Source of the DNA: Mycteria americana
Lineage: Eukaryota; Chordata; Aves; Ciconiiformes; Ciconiidae
DNA length: 64,000 bases
Direction: 5' to 3'
Assembly (NCBI RefSeq): GCF_035582795.1
Contig: NW_027445436.1
Coordinates: forward strand, 4,090,770-4,154,769
Part shown: piece by piece, positions 55,284-64,000 of the stretch
Layout of the letters: each line of letters begins with the position of its first letter
How positions within the stretch are numbered: the stretch's first letter is position 1
The notes under the pieces: generated by a model
Databases searched by the model: none
The model's input: only the letters and a program-made list of their open reading frames with translations
Told to the model about the DNA's origin: nothing
Program-made: the position numbers and the translations under genes

Positions 55284-55415
55284 GTGCAAAATCTGGCATT
55301 TGTCCTTGTTAAATTGGTGATTGCCCAGTGTTCTAATTTATCAAGGTCTCTCTGTAAGGCCTCTCTACCCTCGAGGGAATCCACAGCTCCTCCTAATTTA
55401 GTATCATTGGCAAAC

Positions 55416-55856
55416 TTAGTGTGCACTCAGCTCCTGTGTCCAGGTAATAAAAACAGTGAGGAGAACTGGCCCTAAAATTGAGCCCTGGGGAGCACAACTT
55501 GTGACTGGCCACCAGCCTGATGTAACCCCATTTACTACAAGTCTTTGAGCCCAACCCTTCAGCCAATTGTTCACCCATTGTATTGTGTACATGTCTAGCT
55601 GTATGCTGGACATTTTGTCCAGAAGGATACTGTAAGAGACAGTATCAAAAGCTTTGCTAAAATAAAAAAATGCCACATCCACTGCCTTCCCTTCATCCAT
55701 TAAGTGGATAACCTTGTCATAAAAGGATATTAAGTTAGTAAGGCATGACTTTCCCTTCATGAACCCATGTTGACTTTGACCAATGACTGCATTGTCTTTC
55801 AAGTGTTTTTCAGTAACTCCCAGAATAACCTTCTCCATAATTTTACCAGGCACCAA
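55416..55856 (-). pseudogene. CR1 ORF2 reverse transcriptase fragment
   Basis: A 146-codon stretch: [44 protein letters not shown] (first RT motif with the usual Asp replaced by Tyr) and [12 protein letters not shown]. The catalytic Asp of the FxxDFSKAFD motif is lost, and the FADD box lies in another piece (55166-55426, KFANDTKL, with the first Asp changed to Asn). Dead on both counts. Confidence 0.82.
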
Positions 55857-56965
55857 AGTGAGACTGACAGGCCTGTAATTAGCAGGGTCTTCTTTCTTGC
55901 CCTTCCTGTAAATGGGAAAAACATTTGCTAGCTTTCAGTCAACTGGGACCTCTCCAGATTCCCAAGACTGTTCATAAATAACTGAGAGAGGTCTCGCAAT
56001 AACATCGGCCAACACTTTCAGTCCTGGGATGAATCCCATTGGGCCCCATAGAATTATGTGCATTCAATTGCAGCAGCAAATCCTGTACAAGTTCAAAGTC
56101 AACTGGGAGCTTATCACTCCCCGAGTCACGGTCCTCAAACCCAGTGCTCCAGGGGTCTCAGGGCCCATCATCAGTGTTAAAGACAGAGGCGAAGAAGGCA
56201 TTAAATGTCTCTGCTTTATCTTCATCCCTATTGATGATGTGACCAACCTCATCAAGTAATGGACCAATGTTTTCTTTAGTCCTCCTTTTACTGTTAACAT
56301 ACTTAAAAAAGCCTTTTTTGTTACCCACTACAGTACTGGTCAGCTTCAACTCCAATTGAGCTTTGGCCGTATGAATTTTCTCCCTACAGTGGCGAACATC
56401 ATCTCTGTAGTCCTGTGTAGCCTGACTTCCAAAAGTCCATACACTTTCTTTTTCCACCTAAATCCCTGTTCATCCCAGCCAGCCTTCTGCCCCACTTGCT
56501 TGACTTCTGACACATTGCAGTTGCCTGCTCCTGTGCTCTTAAGGGATGGCTCTTAAAAAGTGACCAACATTTATGGATTCCAATACCCTCGAAAGCAGAT
56601 CCCAGGGGACCTTACTAACTTGTTCCTTGAGGAGCCTAAAGTCTGCTCTCCCAAAATCCAGGGTAGTAGCTCTGCTGACAGCTTTTCTCATATCACCAAA
56701 GTTTTAAAGTCAATCATTTCATGATCACTGTGGCCAAGACAGCCACCAATCATCACTTCACCCACGAGACTATCTCTATTTACAAACAACAGATCTAGGA
56801 AGGCACCTTTTCTAGTCGGCTCCCTTAGTACCTGTATCAAAATGTTATCTTCAACATGCTTCAGGAATTTCCTGGACCTGTTTGTGTCTGCTGCATGATA
56901 GTCCCAGTTAACATCTGGGAAGTTGAAGTCACCCATAAGGACAACTGATAAGTTGTCCACTGATT

Positions 56966-59054
56966 TGTTCAAAAGAATTTTTACATGTAAAACACAAGCA
57001 AATAGTTCTATATAAAATTAATGTTGGGTAGGATGCAAAATATTTAGTTTTCACCTGAGATATACTTCTCATAACTTTCTACTGGAAACATGCTCTAGCC
57101 TTTCATTCTTCAGTCATAGCCTCTCATAAAACTTTGGCTCTCCCATGCCAATGTGATTCTCAGATTCAGTATCTTCTCTCTTGAAAAGCATGTGCTTCAT
57201 TTTTAGTTGATATGAGCTAAAATGTGAAATGCAGATTTTTCAAGGATCTTAAGTTAATTAGGTCTCCAAACCTCATCAAACTTTCATGGCAACTGGAATA
57301 TTAATCCATTTTAGCCTTTGGAAGACTCTTGAAAGATGCTGATTTCTGGGTAGAAACTTCATGACTCTCTTAGCACCTTCATGTTTTGGCACCTCTGATT
57401 TAATATTTTCTATATTAATAGGAAATCTATAGTAATTAATACAAATTTACTGATATTGAGGCACTCAAGGAAGAGGACTTATGTCATGATCATATAAAAC
57501 GTGTATCATGAATGACAGACTTTCGAAAAATTATTTCAGCTATATTGAATGATCTGTTTTTTCCATTTAACTCTCTTTGACCTTTAACCCAGCAATTCCT
57601 ATTTTGGAGAACTCTCATGGTTAACCCTACCACCCAGAACCATAAGTATACAATTTTACCTATGTTTAAATTATATTTACAGATCTGTAAGAAAACTGTA
57701 AGAAATTTACAGATCTGTAAAATTTACAGATCTGTAAGAAAACACATATTGTGAGATCATATAGCATTTAAATAGCTAGATTTTTATTTAATACATGGTT
57801 TCCAAAGCTTTATAAAAAAGTTTTGACACATTTATCTTAAAATTTTGAGAATTAACAATGGCAAAAAAAGGATGACTGAAAGAATACACAGGAATTCTCA
57901 AGGAAGGGTTAAAGATACCAATCTTTAACTTCAGAGCCAATAATTAGTCTTCTAGCAAGACTAGCAAGGTTTTTTATGACCTGAACTTAGACAAGAAATC
58001 ATTAAATGCTATTGCTGTCTCACTTCCCTGAAATAAATTGCATTTTTTATAGTTAGCATCTCAGAAACATAAAAATTATTTATCTCATCTGAAAATGTCA
58101 GCTTTAGTATTTTCCTCGTTCTGTTTTTTTTTAAAATTGCCAAGTGTCCACATATTAATATTTTAAGAAAGTGTTTTATAAACAAAATAAAAACTTTTAA
58201 ACATAAATATGCTGTGTTCTGATTCTGTTTCCTGTTTTTATTGAAGAAATTCATTAGTTACAGTAGCAAAATCCTTAACACTGTTGTTTCAAAGGCACTG
58301 AGACATGAGAACAAAGGAGTTCAGTCTGTCAAAACCCATGAAAAATTACCTGCAAGAGTTTCACATACCATCCCATTGGTACAGGAGGGGGTCAAGAGAC
58401 TTCAGGCTTCCCTCCACCACTAAAGTATGACATTGTTCTCTACAAAGGAGATTGGGTTTTGCTTTCTAAAGCAACAGATTTGGGTTTTTTTTATGCTAAT
58501 TACAAACACTCAGGATGTTTTTTCTACCTGTCCTTCATAAAGAGGGTTTCTACACGTGGTGAAGCTGGGATTTAATTCCACTACCCTCACTATAAGGGAG
58601 TTCTGAATTGTTTTTTTCCCACTGTATCTCTAACTTACTCTTGTTTGGTTCCCTTCCCTTTTTTCATTGAGAAGGCTAGAATTTTCCTTTTCAAATGAAT
58701 ACAGACATTTAAAGATATTGTCCGAGAGCAAATAAGGCATATTATTAAAATTTTCATTCTTTCAAAGCCTTTCAAGTGAAGTCATGCTTTCAGTAAAAAG
58801 GGCATATCTGACTTGGGAGGAGCTCCATCATAATATAATAACTTTGTGTCCAAGAGTACATTAAAACTGTATTTGCAGTGTAACAATGGATCAACTAATA
58901 TTATGGTAAAGAGCTTATATTCATGGGGTAGGGGAAAAAGGGATAGGGAGCTATGTATTTCTTCTTTAACTGCAAACTATAATCAGCTAACTAAGCTGCT
59001 CTAAGAGTGTCACGTTTTAGCCCAAGTGAAATGGGGAAGACTTAGTTATACAAG
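56966..59054. other. AT-rich non-coding stretch
   Basis: No gene or known repeat recognised. It contains three copies of a 14-bp palindrome at 57677-57737, listed separately. Confidence 0.5.
57677..57737. repeat. Three copies of a perfect 14-bp palindrome
   Basis: TTACAGATCTGTAA occurs at 57677-57690, 57707-57720 and 57724-57737. The spacers are 16 and 3 bp, and the first spacer also contains a partial 'actgtaag'. The third copy is probably a local duplication of the second. No associated coding sequence was seen. Confidence 0.9.
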
Positions 59055-59655
59055 TGAGGTGGGTTAACCTTGACTGGCCACCAGGTGTCCACCAAGCTGC
59101 TTTCTCACTCCCTCTCCTGAGCAGGACAGGGGGGAAAAATAAGATGAAAAAGCTCATGGGTCTAGATAAGGATTGGGAGATCACTTACCAGTTACCTTCA
59201 CAGGCAAAACAGACTCGACTTGGGAAAATTAATTTTATTTAATGCCAATTAATAACAGAATAGGATAATGAGAGACAAAAACAAAACTAAAAACACCTTC
59301 CTCACATCCCACCCTTCTTCCCAGGCTCAACTTCACTCATAACTCTTCTACCTCCTCCCCCTGTCCCAGCAGTGCAAGGGAGATGGGGAATGGGGGTTGC
59401 AGTCAGTTCATAATGCTTCATATCTGCCACTCTTTCCTCCCAACACTCTTCCCCTGGTCCAGCGTGGGGTCCCTCCCACGGGATATAGTCCTTCATGAAT
59501 GGTTCCAGCGTGGGTCCTTCCCATAGTCTGCAGTTGTTCAAGAACTGCTCCAGCATGGGTCCTTTCCATGGGCTGCAGTCCATCAGGAACGGACTGCTCC
59601 AGTGTGGGTCCCCCATGGGCTGCAGTTCCTGCCAGAAAACCTGCTCCTGCGTGGG

Positions 59656-61362
59656 TGTACTGGTTTAACTAGAGATAATTTTCTTCATAGTAGCTTGTAT
59701 GGGGCTATGTTTTGGATTTGTTCTGAAAACAGTGATGATAACACACCAATGTTTCAGCTATTGCTGAACAGTGCTTATGCAGCATCAAGGCCTTCTCTGT
59801 GTCTCATGCTGCCATGCCAGCAAGTAGGCTGGGGGTGCACAGTAAGTTGAGAGGGGACACAGCTGGGACAGCTGACCCCAACTGACCAAAGGGATATTCC
59901 ACACCATATGGCATCATGCTCAGTATATAAAGCTGGGGGAAGAAGAAGGAAGGGGGGGACGTTCGGAGTTATGGCGTTTGTCTTCCCAAGTAACCATTAC
60001 ATGTGATGGAGCCCTGCTTTCCTAGAGATGGCTAAACACCTGCCTGCAGATGGGAAGTAGTGAATTATATTTGCTTTGCATGGCAAGGTTTTGGTAGCGG
60101 GGGGGGCTACAGGGGTGGCTTCTGTGAAAAGCAGCTAGAAGCTTCCCCAATGTCCCACAGAGCCAATGCCAGCTGGCTCCAAGACGGACCCGCCGCTGAC
60201 CAAGGCTGAGCCAATCAGCGACAGTGGTAGCGCCTCTGTGATAACATATTTAAGAAGGGGGGGAAAAGTTGCTGCGCAACAGCAGTCAGAAGAGAGGAGT
60301 GAGAATATGTGAGAGAAACAACTATGCAGACACCAAGGTCAGCAAAGAAGGAGGGGGAGGAGGTGCTCCAGGCGCAGGAGCAGAGATTCCCCTGCAGCCC
60401 ATGGAGAAGACCATGGTGAAGCAGGCTGTCCCCCTGCAGCCCATGGAGGTTAACGGTGGAGCAGATATTCACCTGTAGCCTGTGGAAGACCCCACGCTGG
60501 AGCAGGTGGATGCACCCAAAGGAGGCTGTGACCACATGGGAAGCCCATGCTGGAGCAGGCTCCTGGCAGGACCTGTGGACCCATGGACCTGTGGAGAAAG
60601 GAGCCCACGCTGGAGCAGGTTTTCTGGCAGGACTTGTGACCCTGTGGGGGACCCACGCTGGAGCAGTCTGTTCCTGAAGAACTGCACCCCATGGAAAGGA
60701 CTCACACTGGAGCAGTTTGTGAAGAACTGCAGCCCATGGGAAGGACCCACGTTGGAGAAGTTCATGGAGGACTGTCTCCTGTGGGAGGGGCCCCATGCTG
60801 GAGCAGGGGAAGAGTGTGAGGAGTCCTCCCCCTGAGGAGGAAGGAGCGGCAGAGACAATGTGTGATGAACTGACTGCAACCCCCGTTCCCTGTCCCCCTG
60901 CACCACTCAGGGGGAGGAGGTAGAGAATTCGGGAGTAAAGTTAAGCCTGGGAAGAAGGGAGGGGTGGGGGGAAGGTGTTTTAAGATTTGGTTTTATTTCT
61001 CATTACCCTACTCTGATTTGATTGGTAATAAATTAATTTTTTCCAAGCTGAGTCTGTTTTGCCTGTGATGGTAATTGGTGAGTGATCTCCCTGTCCTTAT
61101 CTCAACCCATGAGCCTTTTGTTATATTTTCTCGCCTGTCCAGCTGAGGAGGGGGAGTGATAGAGAGGCTTTGGTGGGCACCTGGCATCCAGCCAGGGTCA
61201 ACCCACCACATGAATGAATTCCTTGTTTTGCTTTGCTTGTGCACACGGCTTTTGCTTTCCCTATTAAACTGTCTTTATCTCAACCCATGAGTTTTCTCAC
61301 TTCTGCCCTTCTGATTCTCTCCCCCATCCCACTTAGCTGCCGACTGGGGTTAACCCACAACA
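59656..61362 (+). mobile_element. LTR-B (middle layer of the nest)
   Basis: Starts TGTACTGGTTTAAC and ends AACCCACAACA. Perfect 5-bp duplicates 'gtggg' lie at 59651-59655 and 61363-61367, inside LTR-A sequence. A TATA-like 'gtatataaagc' is near 59932 and a 'ccctattaaac' polyadenylation region near 61260. Net length is about 560 bp, because 60066-61210 is a later insertion. Confidence 0.9.
60066..61210 (+). mobile_element. LTR-A (inner layer of the nest)
   Basis: A 1145-bp LTR-A copy with perfect 5-bp duplicates 'tgaat' at 60061-60065 and 61211-61215, inside LTR-B. It ends AACCCACCACA; the start is decayed (TATATTTGC for TGTTGG...). It holds about seven VNTR units at 44-59 bp spacing (about 60488, 60543, 60602, 60650, 60698, 60745, 60789), against four in the copy at 5032. 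A TATA-like 'catatttaag' is near 60246 and 'taataaatt' near 61026. The 193-codon antisense frame (60215-60796) is a repeat artefact. Confidence 0.9.
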
Positions 61363-61782
61363 GTGGGGTCTCCACACGCTGCAGCTTCCTTCAGGGCATA
61401 TCCACCTGCTCTGGCATGGGGTCCTCCATGGGCTGCAGCGTGGATATCTGTTCCACTGTGGTCCCCCATGGGCTGCAGAGGGACAACCTGCATCACCATG
61501 GTCTCCTCCATGGGCTGCAGGGGAATCTCTGCTCCTGCGCCTGGAGCACCTCCTCCCCCTCCTTCTTTGCTGACCTTGGTGTCTGCAGGGTTGTTTCTCT
61601 CACATTTTTCTCATTCGTCTCTCTCACAGCTGCTGCACAGCGTTTTTTGCCCTTTCTTAAATACGTTTTCACAGAGGCGCCACCAGCATTGCTCATTGGC
61701 TTAGCTTTGGTCAGCGGCAGGTCCATTTTGGACTTTTTCAAATATGGGAGGGGTGTGAGTTTCAATTTTAACTGTCTTGTTG

Positions 61783-61917
61783 TGTTGGATTTACGTGGCA
61801 AGGTTTTGATATCAGGGGGTGGGGGTGGCCTGCAGAGGTGGCTTCTGTGAGAAGAGATCAGGAGCTGCCCCCATGTGAGATAAAGCCAGTTCCATCCAGC
61901 TCCAAAATGGACCTGCT
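61783..61917 (+). mobile_element. LTR-A 5'-end fragment, opposite orientation
   Basis: Begins TGTTGGATTTACGTGGCAAGG, the LTR-A start, and stops at 'aatggacctgct'. It is the part missing from the outer LTR-A at 61731 but lies in inverted orientation, 51 bp away. It then joins directly to LTR-B sequence. Confidence 0.78.
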
Positions 61918-62286
61918 GGGGGAGAGAATCGGAAGGGCTAAAGCGGGAAAAACACATGGGTTGAGATAAAGACAGTTTAATAAGTGAAGTAAAGCTGTGT
62001 GCACAAGAAAAGCAAAATAAGGAATTCATTCACTACTTCCCATTGGCAGGCAAATGTTTAGCCATTTCCAGGAAAGCAGGGCTTCATCACACCTAATGGT
62101 ACTTGGGAACACAAATGCCATAACCCCAAACGTCTCCCCTTCCTCCTCCTTTCCCTGAGCTTTTATTGCTGAGCATGATGTCATATGGTATGGAATATCC
62201 CTTTGGTCAGTTGGGGTCAGCTGTTCCAGCTGTGTCCCTTCCCAACTTCTTGTGCACCCCCAGCCTACTCACTTGGTGTGAGAAGC
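61918..62286 (-). mobile_element. LTR-B 3' part, split ERVL LTR
   Basis: LTR-B read antisense from about 75 bp inside its 3' end ('ggagagaatcggaaggg') to 'ggtgtgagaag'. It resumes at 63537 after an inserted ERVL fragment. A polyadenylation region (antisense 'cagtttaataagtg') is near 61974. Confidence 0.8.
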
Positions 62287-62395
62287 CCAACACTTTCCTG
62301 CCACTATTGAAATTCCACTCACAGGACAATTTTTTATGTTCTTCTACTACTTTTCCATGTTTTTCTAGTACCTTCTCCCAAGTGTCTGCATCCAT
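62287..62395 (-). pseudogene. ERVL gag N-terminus fragment
   Basis: About 36 codons starting MDADTWEKVLEKHGKVVEEHKKL, a charged helical segment 23 nt after the PBS, placed like an ERVL gag start. It is truncated at 62287; the rest of that open frame is LTR-B sequence. Confidence 0.5.
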
Positions 62396-62417
62396 TACAT
62401 CCTGTGTATTTTACAGT

Positions 62418-62435
62418 ATCCCACTTCTGACACCA
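62418..62435 (-). promoter_or_regulatory. Primer-binding site, tRNA-Leu type
   Basis: The sense strand reads TGGTGTCAGAAGTGGGAT, 5 nt from the LTR end. From memory this is one mismatch from the complement of the tRNA-Leu(CAG) 3' end, the primer typical of ERVL. It differs from the tRNA-Lys type in ERVL-1 and ERVL-2. Confidence 0.72.
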
Positions 62436-62639
62436 ATTAATGTCACAACCTAAAGGGTTACCTGGCCTGCAGGTGTGCAAAGATCTCAACAGTGGGTTTG
62501 TAGGATTCCATAATACACAAGGACATGGAGGCTTTTATCCTCTAAATTTCTCTACTTTATTACAGATTACCACAAAATCACCACTAGCAAGTATACCTAT
62601 GATTAATAAAGTGAATATATATACATATCAAGCTATTAC

Positions 62640-62885
62640 AAATTACTATCAGCAATCAATAATATAGTATCAATCAATAGTATGGCAGCAGTCAATAATA
62701 GCAACAACCAATCATATAGCAACAACCAAGTAGGTATATACTAATACAGGTTACTACAAACTTATAGTTACTGAAGCAACTTATCAACAATATATATGTA
62801 GATATATTAGATAGATTATATATATATATTATATATAGAATATATTAGTAGATATATTATGATAGATTACTTATATGGATATATA
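62640..62885. repeat. AT-rich microsatellite region
   Basis: Imperfect 'caatcaatagta', 'agcaacaaccaa' and (TA)n/'gatatatta' repeats over about 240 bp within the LTR-F copy. It looks like slippage expansion. Confidence 0.75.
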
Positions 62886-63536
62886 ATACGGTATCAAGTG
62901 AATTAGATTTCAGAAGGGGCAGGGGCAAAATCATCCCAAAGGTGGGAGGACAAACCAAACCGACTCCAAAGAGGGGAGAAAGGGTCAAAAAGGGGGACCA
63001 ATAAGATAACAGACAGAGTCTTGCTTCAAAGATGATCCATGTCACAGAGTCTGGAGTCAGCCAAGTATCCCCAATGAGGGTCCAAGATCTCATAGAAAGT
63101 TCGTGGAGAATTCAGCCTGTTTAGGAAAGGAAAAGTACGTGCAGCATGGGAAGTTCTCAGATAGAGAGGCTCCATCTTTGAATAAAAATTATTTTTATAT
63201 CATAGAGACATAAGAGGGCATAGGACACCACTACTTTGAGCAGCCAATAGATGCTGTTAATTTCTATTTTTCACCTGGAACAGCCAATAGATGATGATGT
63301 TTTCTGTTCTTTCAGACCCATTTTATTTTCCCAGACTGTTTTCCACCTTTTCAGAAGATGAGTTGCTGTTACAGTCCCTTGTTTTTGCGCTTGGTGGTAT
63401 CTCAGGATGCCTCCAGTTTCTAGGTACCCCGGCCATACTTCAAAGAGGTCAGCTGCACTTTTCAAGGATGCTTCTGGTTCATAGGTTTAGTTTCCAGGCT
63501 GGCAGGCCTTTCTCTGTCAGTGTTTTCAGAAGTGGG

Positions 63537-63685
63537 GCAGAAATGGAAAAAGCTGTGCAAATACTGTTCAGCAATAACTAAAACACTGCAGTGTTGTCAA
63601 CACTGTTTTAGTCACAAATCCAAAACACAGCACCATACAAGCTGCTATGAAGAAAATTAACTCCATCCCAGCTAGATCCAGTACA
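63537..63685 (-). mobile_element. LTR-B 5' part of the split ERVL LTR
   Basis: Continues the LTR-B copy from 62286 ('gcagaaatgg... gttcagcaataactaaaaca') to its antisense end 'gatccagtaca'. ERVL protease sequence follows at once, so this is the 3' LTR of an ERVL element whose pol 3' half is deleted. Confidence 0.8.
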
Positions 63686-64000
63686 TGGCATTAGGGTACA
63701 CTGTGCATCTGTGTCCACCAAAGCGTTATATTCCTGCAGATCTGATGTGCCACCCTGTCCAGTCAACACAGTCCAGTAAACCCAGTTGTGCCTTTCCTCT
63801 GCTTGGCTGGAGGCAGGGACCCTCTAGTCCTGGTCGGAGTATTCACTATCTGACCCCTGCAGTGTCATACCTGGAATCCTTTCACCAAAATCAGGAGAGG
63901 AATTCTCAGCCCTTCTTCTACATCTGGGTTATTCCTGGTTGCCTTCTACTGTCTCAACAGCAAATGGAGCAATGGCCTTCTTGTATGATCCCTTCTTAGC
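63686..64000 (-). pseudogene. ERVL protease fragment at window edge
   Basis: The plus strand is clearly similar to 27650-27930 of ERVL-2, the region coding for the protease catalytic site and its upstream linker. Landmarks shared in antisense are 'ggcattagggt', 'gatctgatgtgcca', 'agtccagtaaaccc' and 'tggctggaggcaggg'. In sense orientation protease abuts the LTR with no RT or integrase between, so a large internal deletion occurred. The element continues past the window. Confidence 0.78.

Larger units (their letters stand above)
53931..56965 (-). mobile_element. CR1 LINE, interrupted by a solo LTR-B
   Basis: The 3' tail is at 53931 ('tcatagaatcatagaat' in antisense). ORF2 pieces: C-terminal 54019-54489, 54490-54723 (up to the insert), RT 55166-55856, linker 56158-56457, endonuclease 56688-56965 (GDFNFPDVNW, LGHSDHEM). 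The 5' end is truncated inside the endonuclease. After removing the LTR at 54687-55283 the element is about 2.4 kb. It is the same subfamily as the CR1 at 15065-17680. Confidence 0.9.
59055..61731 (-). mobile_element. LTR-A (outer layer of a nest), 5'-truncated
   Basis: An LTR-A copy in two parts, 59055-59655 and 61363-61731, separated by an LTR-B insertion. It keeps the LTR 3' end (antisense TGAGGTGGGTTAACC), the VNTR units ('ctgctccagcatgggtcc' antisense) and the TATA-side part ('cttaaatacgttttcacagaggcgcc'). Its 5' end breaks off at 61731, where similarity to the family consensus stops abruptly. Confidence 0.83.
62287..63536 (-). mobile_element. ERVL fragment: 5' LTR (LTR-F), PBS and gag start
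   Basis: Reads in minus sense as LTR (about 63536 down to 62441, ending AGGTTGTGACA), PBS 62418-62435, then the first ~40 gag codons to the break at 62287. The fragment lies inside an LTR-B copy. A possible 5-bp repeat 'agaag' occurs near both edges (about 62282 and 63526), but the boundaries are not certain. The LTR contains an AT-rich microsatellite region (62640-62885). The 5' boundary of the LTR is uncertain. Confidence 0.6.

Noticed and set aside
60215-60906. Overlapping 193- and 145-codon antisense frames
   Set aside because: Repetitive Gly/Ser/Pro-rich translation of the same VNTR, with no domain or conserved start.

Overview
This window looks like nuclear DNA of a bird. It carries many CR1 LINE copies with avian-type 3' ends, avian-style ERVL and gammaretrovirus-like endogenous retroviruses (ERVs) and several LTR families. 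I see no convincing host exon, no tRNA or rRNA gene, no CRISPR array and no bacterial gene organisation. By my tally about 34 kb is ERV/LTR sequence and about 11 kb is CR1. That is far above a typical avian autosome and fits a repeat refuge such as the W chromosome or heterochromatin (inference).

Layout. 0-12 kb: mostly featureless AT-rich DNA with a truncated CR1 (1761-3412, -), a VNTR-bearing LTR here called LTR-A (5032-5977), a solo LTR-D (6588-7378) and a solo LTR-E (10304-10951). 12.2-17.7 kb: two long CR1 copies tail to tail, the first almost intact. 17.9-19.1 kb: an LTR-B copy with an LTR-C copy inserted in it. 23.1-32.5 kb: an internally deleted ERVL element (ERVL-1, -) whose 3' LTR was hit by a complete ERVL provirus (ERVL-2, 23631-30427, -). 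35.2-42.1 kb: a decayed gammaretrovirus-like provirus (G1, -). 45.0-53.7 kb: a younger, nearly complete relative (G2, -). Its two LTRs differ at only 4 of 680 positions, its pol and env frames are open, and its gag is broken. 53.9-57.0 kb: a CR1 interrupted by a solo LTR-B. 59.1-62.3 kb: a three-level LTR nest. 62.3-64 kb: fragments of two more ERVL elements, the last running off the window.

How the pieces relate. Perfect 5-bp target duplications frame the LTR-B, LTR-C, LTR-D and inner LTR-A insertions. Perfect 4-bp duplications frame G1 and G2. These give a readable order of insertions. G1 and G2 share leader, PBS (tRNA-Arg type), gag, pol and R-U5, but have unrelated env genes and unrelated U3 regions, which points to recombination over the 3' third of the genome. 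Both ERVL elements use a tRNA-Lys-type PBS and have a hydrophobic open frame just after it. In ERVL-2 this 164-codon frame stops 4 nt before the likely gag ATG. I regard this leader membrane-protein frame as the least explained object in the window.
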